Position numbers and translations under genes: made by a program
The notes under the pieces: generated by a model
The model's input: the letters and a program-made list of their open reading frames with translations, nothing else
Databases searched by the model: none
Told to the model about the DNA's origin: nothing
In this document: piece after piece, positions 56,360-64,000 of the stretch
Position numbering within the stretch: the first letter of the stretch is position 1
Layout: the number at the start of each line of letters is the position of its first letter
Assembly (NCBI GenBank): GCA_003971905.1
Contig: RSEE01000011.1
Coordinates: 917,453-981,452 of the forward strand
Source of the DNA: Moniliella sp. 'wahieum'
Taxonomy: Eukaryota > Basidiomycota > Moniliellomycetes > Moniliellales > Moniliellaceae
Reading direction: 5' to 3'
Length of the DNA: 64,000 nt

Positions 56360-57008
56360 TAGTGGCGAGCGATGAGAGCTGGGGATGGTGGTGCGAGGAA
56401 GGGAGTGCAGGAGGCACGGTCGACAGAGAAGAGGGGATGGGTATTTATGGGATCAACGGGCTCCTGAATGGGACACAGAGGGGATGCGACGGTGCTCGAC
56501 ATGGCTGGCCTGTTGCAGTTGCTGCCGTTTCTGCTGTCCTCATCGCGAATGAGACACAGAGGTGGTGTGGCGATCCTCGGCATGGCTGGACTGTTGCTGT
56601 TTTGCTACTGTTGTTGTGGTGCCCCTCTCGCTAATGGGACACAGTCGTGGTGCGGCGATGCATCGCATTGCTGGCCTGTTGCTGTGCTGCTGGTGGTTTT
56701 GCGCGGCTCTGCTGGAGCAGAGTGGGGGGAGTGGTGCCTCATGGTGGGATGCGTGCCGCTCGAGGTGAGAAGGCGATCGTTTCAAACGTCATTAACGCCA
56801 TTATTAGCGTGGTACTCCGAGATTGAGCGCCTGCGGTAAATGGTAAATCCGTAGTATCCTCTGGTGTTCAGAGGTTCACAACTGTAATACATGGTGGTTG
56901 TACCCGATATACTTGCCTTTTCTTACAGAGCACCGCCCCTAATCCTTCCAACCAGTGTGCATCTACAGACGATGGGGTAGAATGCCATGATGTGTACTTC
57001 GAAGAACA
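56360..57008. other. Intergenic with 3-copy tandem repeat
   Basis: This is the promoter side of the AT-hook gene and the 3' side of ARO7. Most of it is taken up by the tandem repeat at 56,469-56,718. No gene was found. Confidence 0.45.
56469..56718. repeat. Three-copy imperfect tandem repeat, about 81-85 bases
   Basis: Copies begin at 56,469, 56,550 and 56,635, each with TGGGACACAG or TGAGACACAG. Each continues with a GTG-CGATG segment, GGCATGGCTGG(A/C)CTGTTGC and a T/G-rich tail. The copies are diverged, so the duplication is not recent. Lengths differ by a few bases. Confidence 0.7.
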
Positions 57009-57955
57009 TTATGATCGATGTCCATCCTCCCCTTTGGCGAGCTGTGCAGCAACCTCGTCCCATGGCTTGCCATTGCGAAGTTCCTCGATTTGTGCTGGGG
57101 AAAGACCAACAAGCCTCTGCTCAAGGTAATCCACCTCGACCACTTTGGTCAAGGGAATGACCCACTCCTTGTAGATTTCAACCACTTCGTTGACTTCAAT
57201 CTTACGGTGCTCCTCGACTGCCGCTTGCTTGCGGGTTGGATCTTGTTCCCGCCGAAGGCGTACTTGGAACGCCGTGTCAAAGTCCCGTCCGTACACATCC
57301 GCCTTCTCTGCCAAGCGGCGGAGCAAGGCCGCTTCAACCTCAGGTTTGGTGATGAGCGAATCCAGCGCATCGCGGTCCTTAGACTGGATGAACGAAACGA
57401 ACGCGCTTGGGTCTTGGCGGAACTTGGCTTCCGAGACAAACATGCCAAAGTGAATGCGCCGACTGAGCGCACTCAGCAGCTCCACATCCCGCACCGCCGC
57501 TGAGCCGTACTGGCCATCGTCCGATCCCGGCACGCAGATACCAGGAATGACGTGGTTCACGTAAAAGTCATAAATCTTGGGGTTGACATTAATTTGGTGA
57601 CCCTTGTTGCTGGGGTAGAGCAGGTCGGGGTAACTGAGCGGCGGAGGATGGGCTGAGGGAGATCTTTGACATCACTGAAAGGGTACTCGTCCGGCGCTTC
57701 CCACCTCCGCACCTTGGCATGGGCCTTTTCCGATTCGCGCAAGAACCACTCGGTCCAGGATTTGTGCCATCCCTCGCGCTCGGCGAGCTGGGGGAACGCA
57801 GCAGGCTGGTACATTGGTGCATTGGCAGCAAACTGGGCGCGCTCAATGAGTTGGAATACAATTGTATCTTCCAGGCGCTGCAGCGTGGAGCGGATATGGT
57901 CCAGGGAAAGCAGCTCCTCGGCCGATGCGCCGCTGAGATTGTTGGTATGGGGCAT
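57009..57955 (-). CDS. ARO7: Chorismate mutase (AroQ, yeast Aro7 type)
   Basis: This enzyme converts chorismate to prephenate, the branch point to phenylalanine and tyrosine, and is allosterically controlled in fungi. The start at 57,955 gives MPHTNNLSGASAEELLSLDH, then IRSTLQRLEDTIVFQLIERA, the helix carrying the first active-site arginine. The middle (57,560-57,650, another frame) reads LSYPDLLYPSNKGHQINVN, and NHVIPGICVPGSDDGQYGSA continues. The end has RIHFGMFVSEAKFRQDPSAF, VEVDYLEQRLVGLSPAQIEE and RNGKPWDEVAAQ. The total of about 315 residues is slightly longer than the usual 256-270. One frame change, near 57,610, separates the halves. Upstream in-frame sequence to 58,120 is not Aro7-like, so I prefer the start at 57,955. 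Confidence 0.92.
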
Positions 57956-58762
57956 GGTGGTGTGGGGAGGAAGGGGTTTTTGGAAGGAGTCGTCTAAGCT
58001 CCACCAGCACTCGGAGCGCGCACGAGTCGGAAGTCGATACTCCGCACTGCTAGCAATAGGTTTTTCCGGAGCGACATCTCCGCTTTCGATTTCACATTTC
58101 ATATTGTGCTGCTCCTCCATAATGACGGCAGCTTCGTCCCTCCAGCAGGATTGCAGATGTACTCGCCAGGGGGATTTGATGTGCCGACATGTTCAAGCGC
58201 CAACGGGGTTGGCGACAGTATGCTTAAGCCAATCACTGGTGCGGAAGGAGGACCACAAATGCCGACATCTACGTTCGAGAGAAGAACTGGTGGAAGAGAT
58301 GATAATCAGAGGCTCTACATGGCGTAGCGGTGACGTCACTACTTGGGGGCGACGATGCTTCCAAGGGTCGAGCGTCTCCTCCACAAAATTGCATACATCA
58401 TCCATCAGTCATGCATCAGCGTTCAGCCTGAGCCTGAGCGTCCGTGGGTATGTTGCGTGCAGGCCTGCGGGCCTGAGGAGGCCTACGGGTGTTGCAGCCT
58501 GTTGCCGCCGGGGATTTCTTTGGCCCAGGCAGCTCCGCGTGCGTAATTTCAACTTGCCCAAGCCGTTGCAAGCAAAAGTAGGCCAGTAACCCTATCCCGA
58601 CAAGAGTGCCTGTCTGCCGGCGCCTGCCGCCTAACCCTATGTATATACGCCGCAGCTCGTTCTAACCCTACTGGACGTTGTCGGCAGCCGCCATGATGGC
58701 CACCAACCCCCCGCGACCACGAAGCTCCCGGACTCCGCACCCGCCAACGCCGCCCCGCCAAG
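57956..58762. promoter_or_regulatory. Divergent promoter region between ARO7 and RPL26
   Basis: The 807-base gap holds three TAACCCTA teloboxes close to RPL26, one CATCATGCATCA-type motif (58,409) and short CCTGAG repeats near 58,430. No gene was found. Confidence 0.5.
58587..58670. promoter_or_regulatory. Three TAACCCTA teloboxes upstream of RPL26
   Basis: TAACCCTA occurs at 58,587-58,594, 58,632-58,639 and 58,663-58,670, all in the same orientation, 93-176 bases upstream of the RPL26 ATG. AACCCTA is the Tbf1/telobox element known to control ribosomal-protein genes in some fungi. Confidence 0.65.
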
Positions 58763-59221
58763 ATGGTTTCGTCCAGCCGCCGTACCAGCCGCAAGATCCA
58801 ACTTAGTGCCCCGGCGCACCTGCGCCGCAAGCTCATGAGCTCGCCCCTGAGCAAGGAGCTGCGCGCTGAGCACGGCGTACGTGTTCTGCCCGCTGCTGTG
58901 GAGCGAGGGTGAAACTAACTTTTCCGACCTGGACAGATCCGCTCCATGCCTATCGTCAAGGGCGACGAGGTCCAAATCGTCCGCGGCTCCAAGAAGGGTG
59001 CTGAGGGCCGTGTGACCCAGGTGTACCGTAAGAAGTGGGTCATCCACGTTGACCGCGTGGAGCGTGAGAAGGCCAAGGAGCAGACTGTGCCCATCCCTGT
59101 GGCGGCTTCGAACGTGGTGATCACCAAGCTCAAGCTGGACAAGAGCCGTAAGCTGATCATTTCCCGCAAGTCGGGCAAGCCCGTGGCGGACGCTGAGGGC
59201 GACGTTGAGATGAAGGCCTAA
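58763..59221 (+). CDS. RPL26: 60S ribosomal protein L26 (uL24)
   Basis: This is a cytosolic large-subunit protein near the exit tunnel. Exon 1 (58,763-58,876) reads [20 protein letters not shown] and [14 protein letters not shown] 60-base intron (58,877-58,936, GTACGT donor, AAACTAAC branch site, ACAG acceptor) precedes exon 2. Exon 2 has the KOW motif [20 protein letters not shown], then [20 protein letters not shown], and ends [10 protein letters not shown]. The gene is intact, with no frame break. Relatives often begin with a few residues before VSSSRR (MKFN-type), so an extra tiny 5' exon is possible, but the ATG at 58,763 is adequate. Confidence 0.95.
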
Positions 59222-59737
59222 ATCTCTGCTTGCGGGACAGTGCTTGCAGTTTGGGTCATTCCAAAATGACGTCCGGCGCAGGAATCGCTTGCCGAGTCAT
59301 AGGGATTGCATTCCCTCCCTGGTTCTGTGGTTCTAGTTAGCCACGTCCTGCTGTGTGCTCCTTGTTCGGCTCATTTCTTTTTGTGCCGTATGGGACTCGC
59401 TGCTTCTCTATGCCCATCACATGCATACCTCTCCAAACGGCATTCCGGGTGCTATAGATGCATTTCATAACACCTTGTTCTCTTGTATAAAGCGTTGGAG
59501 AGGGGATCGATGGATCTGGGGACCAAGATGCCACCTGGATGGCATAACGGCACTGCAAGTATTGGCCGGGAATGGGTACGCCAGCTGAGGTTGGGAGATA
59601 TACTTGAGCTGCTCAATCCCCATGGGTATAGCGAAGGTGGGGCCAAAAAATTCAAATTAGATCCCGATCCAGTAAGTTGTACAGCAGGGACAGTGAAGAG
59701 AAGGACAAGGCGAGCAATTGCGTCAGCGTTTGGGGTC
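59222..59737. other. 3' flank of RPL26
   Basis: This lies between facing 3' ends. No gene is seen; T-rich patches near 59,320-59,380 fit a terminator. Confidence 0.4.
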
Positions 59738-60070
59738 CTATTCTTGCTCTTCTTCCTCATCTTGGTCCTCTTCCTCCTCCTCCTCTTCCCCGGCATCGTC
59801 GCCATCTGGATAGGAAGCCTGAGGGCGAGGGTTCTTTTTCAGATCAGCCTTGCGCTGGTTCTGTTGTTTGGCCTCCACTGGGCCCAGGATGTCCTTCCAC
59901 TGGGTCGTGTACGCGTTGACTTGGCTCCGGGCCCGGTCCAGGGCGTCGGCAATGGCATCGAGTGTCAAGGAGGCAACCGGAATTCTCATGTTTGTTTGAG
60001 CAGGTGGGGCGTCCTGCGTGTCGGTCCCTGCGGGCACCGTGAGGTGCGTGTCAATGCGGATCGTCGCCAT
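59738..60070 (-). CDS. Small acidic protein, possibly Gon7-like
   Basis: This is a single frame of 110 residues from MATIRIDTHLTVPAGTD at 60,070. The middle is a predicted helix (LTLDAIADALDRARSQVNAY), and the C-terminus is almost pure glutamate with a few Asp. Length, central helix and acidic tail recall the KEOPS subunit Gon7 of fungi, which is poorly conserved. I cannot confirm this by motif. Upstream in-frame residues (to 60,190) look non-coding. Confidence 0.45.
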   Translation of the reverse strand: MATIRIDTHLTVPAGTDTQDAPPAQTNMRIPVASLTLDAIADALDRARSQVNAYTTQWKDILGPVEAKQQNQRKADLKKNPRPQASYPDGDDAGEEEEEEEDQDEEEEQE

Positions 60071-60537
60071 GATGGTGAGAGTGAGGCCTGTGGAATGGCC
60101 GATGTGTGCGCTGCCGCCCAAAGCATGATACTGCAAGAAGTCGAGTAGCCAAGAAATTGATACTTTCACAGAGCAGTCGCTCGCCCGCAATTTGTCCAGC
60201 TGCCGCCCTCTTGCGATGCTATTAATCCCCGCCGCTCCCTATCACCACTGGCTCTCCCAACGCCATCGACATCTCCAGCGTCTGACTTCCAATGTGAAAT
60301 CGGAAGGACTGTACATCCTCTTCCTCTTTCCGCGCGTGAAGATGGGAATGAAAGAGGACCATATGCCCATTGAATTTGAATGAGCGGCGCACAAGTGCTG
60401 GCGCGGGAACAAACGGCTTAACGGCACCAACTAGTGCTCATCTTGACAGCCAACACCAGCTGCGCGCTCCAACATCATAGCAGAAGCGAAGCATCGAACT
60501 CTCCCCGCTGCGTTTTGGACAACAGGCGGCAGCTTAT
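60071..60537. other. Intergenic between two minus-strand genes
   Basis: 467 bases, promoter of the small acidic gene and 3' end of the next gene. Nothing else was seen. Confidence 0.4.
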
Positions 60538-61647
60538 TCACTTGCCCGATGCGGGGGAATGCTCCACCGGCGGTGGTGGGCGACGCGGGGATTCCGACCG
60601 CCGGCGCTTGGCACCCAGTTGGCCCATCAACTCATCCAGCTCCAGTTGCAGAGAGGCCGCTTTGGCTTTCCACTCTTCACTGGCGTCATTGATGGCTTCA
60701 TCACAGGCACGCTCTTGGTCCTCCAGGAGGTCATCCTGCTCGGGGAGCATGACCTTCGGCAGAAAGTAAATGGGGAACGTGGCAGCTTCGCAGTCAGTTA
60801 CGGTCTGGTTTCCAATCAAGAAATCGATCTGGCCATGGACCACGTCGGGAGAGATACTGGCGGGGACGCTGGGGTTCAAACGGTCTCCAGCCGAAGGTGG
60901 CCAAAGCGGGCGGGCAAGGGTGGTGTCTTTGTCCTCTTTGCGGATTGGAGCAGGCTCCGCATTGACAGGGGTTACGAAGAAACTACTCAGACGTCGCTTT
61001 TGCTCGATCAACGTCTCGAGGGCTGCTTCGCCCTCGGCGAGTTGCTGGGCCAACTCAAGGACTCGCCTCCTTGTGGTCTGTTCCTCAGGAGGAGGTCGCA
61101 TCTGGTACGATACATCAAACCGAGGGCAGAGCGCACAAAGTTGAGAAGTGTCAATATCCAGCTTGGGTTATACTGGTCTTTAAAGTAGGTAGGCGTGCTC
61201 CGATCGTCGACTCAGCCAGAGACTGGCATGGAAACATGGGAATGATGGGTAGATCTGGGGCCCTACGAAACGTACTTTGGAAGGGTCTTGGTACGAAGGC
61301 GAGCCACGGGCTCTGCCCTCCAACTCGCCGCCTGATTTGCGCCCTTCACGAGACCTGCCATAATAAGTTTGGTTACGGCCGTCCTCGGGCATGCGGGAGC
61401 GCCTGTAAGGATCCCGCCTCGGGGCGTCGTTCCGATCATGACCGTTCCAATCACGAGACTCATTCCGGCTGCGCCGCTCGGTGCGGGGGGGCGGGGAGGC
61501 ACGTGCACCCGAGGCACGCCGCTTGTTGAGCTGCGGGGACTGGGAGTAGCGGGACGGGGCACCGGGTGAAAGGGCGTTAGGGGTGGTGTCCCGGGATGAT
61601 TGCTGGGGTGAACGGGCTGGACCAGCGTTTGGCGAAGGCGGCGTCAT
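60538..61647 (-). CDS. Hypothetical protein, Arg/Ser-rich N-terminus and coiled coil
   Basis: Exon 1 starts at 61,647 (MTPPSPNAGPARSPQQSS) and is rich in Arg, Ser and Pro with RDWNGHDRNDAPRRDPYRRS, suggesting an RNA-linked or nuclear protein. The intron at about 61,275-61,178 has a GTACGT donor. Exon 2 opens with QYNPSWI, then changes frame within about 40 bases. It continues FDVSYQMRPPPEEQTTRRRV, a heptad-like helix (LELAQQLAEGEAALETLIEQ) and a second helix (EEWKAKAASLQLELDELMGQ), ending in RRSESPRRPPPPVEHSPA. I do not recognise the family. One CACGTG core lies about 120 bases upstream of the start. Confidence 0.55.
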
Positions 61648-62566
61648 GGCTCCGAGGGGCGTTTCTCCTGGACAAACGGGATGGAAAGGGATGGGAGGCT
61701 GATGCGCCTACTGACGCTGCCCAGCCTATGCCAGGCTGCGGGGCTGACGTGAGCTTCGGCGTGTCACGTGTCAATGCGTATCAGAGCGAGAGGGGGCAAC
61801 GTGTACGAACGCGTTGAAGTAGTACACCAAAATTTCAATCCACGTCGGTACTCCGTCGCAAGGAGCACAAGCAGCGGCAGATATGGGGGCCAAGCACAAG
61901 ATTCAAGTCGCGCCCGCCGCAGAAATAGCTTTGTTTGCCTTAACGCGAATCGAGTGTCAGTACTCAGTACGTCAGTGCTCTTCATCGAGTTCATCGGCCA
62001 ATCAGACTTGTTTACCGCGCACACGTCCTCTGCCCATCGCCCCGCCTCTCTCTATTCTCATCGCCTGCTCTCGCCGTGGCCTTCCTCTTGAGGTGTGTTT
62101 TGCACCATGACAAAACATTCTGCAGCCGCCTGCCTTTTGCTGTGCCGAGTGTAACGTCCGGTGACCGGGGTCGCCCCCGGGAGAACGTGCGAACGTATAG
62201 ACGACTGGGGAAATATGGGTGTCTATAGAATCGATCAGGGGAGCTCTCAACATTCAATTTCAGCCCACCTGGTGACTACGTGTAACGAGAGGGATGAGAG
62301 GCCTGTGAGATCTGTGAGAGCCTGATGGCAACGGTCGAGCGTACACTACCCTTTCGTATACCTGTAGACATTAACTATCTGACAGAGCAATAAACGAGAA
62401 AGGAAACGGTGCGGATCCACGTCATACATACAGCTGCGTGCGCGAGATGTAAGGTTCAACAAACGGAAAAGAGACATATAAGAAAAGATGCGATCGACGG
62501 ATAAGGTTCAACATAGCCGAAACGAAAAGAGAAATAAGAAAGGGAGCGATCAACAGCGGCGGCCGA
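61648..62566. other. Gene-free stretch
   Basis: No gene was found. At 62,451-62,557 a roughly 52-base A/G-rich unit beginning TAAGGTTCAACA is imperfectly duplicated. Confidence 0.4.
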
Positions 62567-62760
62567 TCAGCCAAAGACGAGCCGATTGGGACCAGCAATC
62601 GACACAGACGCAGGTGTCATCTCCACGTCCAACCCAATAGGCGCCATCGACTCCGATGCCGGTGCCATCTCAACGTCCTCGTCGCCTTCAAGGGACAAGG
62701 CTGGGAGCATCTCGACAATTGGTCTATTGTCATGGGCTGGGGCGGCACTGCCTTGGTCCC
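62567..62760 (-). CDS. Possible C-terminal exon with DVEM repeats
   Basis: A minus-strand frame ending at 62,567 reads EGDEDVEMAPASESMAPIG, then LDVEMTPASVSIAGPNRL, then VFG and stop. The two halves are a near-duplicate of about 16 residues and look protein-like. The frame continues upstream to about 62,760 without a clear start or intron. It may be the last exon of a gene whose remainder I cannot trace, or chance. Confidence 0.25.
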
Positions 62761-64000
62761 AAGGAACAAGGCGAGGCTATACGTTTTCATCAGCGAAAAG
62801 AGGTCTATTAAAAAGCGATGTCAACACTGTGCGGCACACGCCCTGTGTTGCTCGCGCACAGTGTGTTCCCCGTCTCTCGTATTGCTGGCGCTGAGGCTTC
62901 GCTGTCTGCTCACAATCAAACTTTTTGCCGCACACACGCCCTGCTCACCGCGGTCATCTCCCCGCGGCCTCGTATCATCATGCATCATCGATCATCGACC
63001 TCTGGATGAGGTGCGCTGCATCATGACAAAATCCCGTAATGCAGTTCTGCTTCTCTGCCTCCCTGTTGCTGCCCCCCGTGCGAAACGTGAATGTGTTGGA
63101 GGGTGGTGGTCATCGTTCTCCGGTTCAATACACCAACGAGAACGCGTAAAGTACCGTGTGACATGAGTAAGTAGCGTACGATCTGTGATAGAAAGTGGGG
63201 TGCGGTCGGTGTGAGATAGTAGGGAGGGCACGCCCTCCTTCGGGCTTCACCTGCATCGGTGAATTGATTCTGTGCTCCGTGTGGGGCCCCAATGCAGCCG
63301 CGTCGACCAACAAAATGCATGTGACGGCCTGTGCACAGGACGACAGAGAGGCGCCATGCCGTACTCCTGGGTGTGCGGCAGTATATCATATATCATCGGT
63401 CACCGGGGTCACCGGTCACATGTCACAGTATTAAGCGAGTGCAGAGGACCCTTATGCCCGCTTCACAGATCGGGTCTCAGGTTGTCCGAACGCAGTGCGT
63501 GTTGGAGATAGTTGAGATGCCCTTGGCCCTCGTTTGTCCCTGCTATCTTTTTGCCCCCAGACTGCAGAGACTAGCGCTCTTGCCTCTCATCTAGCACCGC
63601 CCCCGTCGCTCGTGGCAGCACACGACATCTGCGACTTCGTCAGGACTTGACTAATACAGCACTGCTCCTCTCTGTCTGTGCAAGGTATATGCCACGCTCG
63701 TCTCTATAGATGCGACTAATAGAAGAAGGCAGGCGCGACAGTGGCTGGAGCCAAGGAGGTAGATAATTATGGCACAGTGGCGGGTGCACGGGCTGCTATA
63801 TATGTCGTTAGTGGCCACCTCTGTGCCCACAGACGACACATCAGCCAATGCCCAGCCCACAGTGTTGCAGGAGCGCAGACAGGACCCCATCACACACCGG
63901 TCCCACCCTACTTTCTTAATCATATCACACGATACTTGAAGCTTGAAGCTTTCCCGTTTTTTGGGACCGGAGAACGATGACCACCACCCAGCACCTTCAC
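62761..64000. other. Right edge, no recognisable gene
   Basis: The stretch has an ATCATCATGCATCATCGATCA-like repeat near 62,974, an A/C/G-rich GTCACCGGGGTCACCGGTCA near 63,396, and two TTGAAGC units near 63,937. No frame looks like protein. Confidence 0.4.

Noticed and set aside
62586-62894. 102-residue plus-strand frame with internal repeat
   Set aside because: The repeat reads better as DVEM units on the minus strand; the plus reading lacks any context.
1-64000. tRNA, rRNA and CRISPR arrays
   Set aside because: I scanned for TTCGA T-loop contexts, rRNA-like blocks and regularly spaced direct repeats with unique spacers; none formed a credible gene or array. The SEC16 arrays are coding and have no spacers.

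Overview
The window is nuclear DNA from a fungus, most likely a basidiomycete; a Ustilaginomycotina-like yeast is my best inference, but the sequence alone does not fix the genus. The gene set is fungal (Rom2-type RhoGEF, Pps1 phosphatase, Slx9, Nsa1, monofunctional chorismate mutase, Pex13, Sec16). Introns are few and short (55-110 nt), usually with GTACGT-like donors. Coding DNA is GC-rich and gene-free gaps are more AT-rich. I saw no tRNA, rRNA, CRISPR array or intact transposon.

Layout. 1-2.0 kb: no gene. 2.0-4.2 kb (-): major-facilitator phosphate-type transporter. 6.0-7.7 kb: two unrecognised small genes. 8.9-13.4 kb (-): SLX9, then a long low-complexity bHLH factor. 14.7-16.9 kb (+): Gyp7-like RabGAP, meeting mitochondrial ribosomal protein uL4m (-, 17.0-18.7) tail to tail. 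19.5-23.4 kb (-): Pps1-like dual phosphatase. 23.4-29.9 kb: the largest gene-poor gap, with an AT-richer core and a recurrent intergenic motif. 29.9-35.4 kb (-): Rom2-like RhoGEF. 36.5-39.7 kb: PEX13 (-) and CBF5 (+), divergent. 40.9-42.1 kb (-): protein kinase. 42.9-43.6 kb (-): a decayed SAR1 copy. 44.1-52.1 kb (-): very large repeat-rich SEC16. 52.4-54.2 kb (+): NSA1. 55.0-56.4 kb (-): AT-hook protein. 57.0-58.0 kb (-): chorismate mutase ARO7. 58.8-59.2 kb (+): RPL26. 59.7-61.6 kb (-): two small unrecognised genes. 61.6-64 kb: essentially no recognisable gene.

Shared functions. Four genes belong to ribosome production (SLX9, NSA1, CBF5, RPL26) and one to the mitochondrial ribosome. SEC16 and the SAR1 relic belong to ER-exit-site/COPII biology, and the RabGAP to later membrane traffic. 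There is no operon logic; each gene has its own promoter region.

Caution. Almost every long gene is split over two or more frames by apparent single-base losses, even essential single-copy genes such as CBF5 and SEC16. I read this as deletion-biased sequencing or assembly error, not mass pseudogenisation. Gene limits below are therefore outer limits of one interrupted gene. The SAR1 copy is called a pseudogene for a different reason: its GTPase motifs are substituted. I found no convincing new multi-gene system; the most interesting items are the SAR1 relic beside SEC16, the heptad-repeat SEC16, the promoter elements and the gene-poor island.
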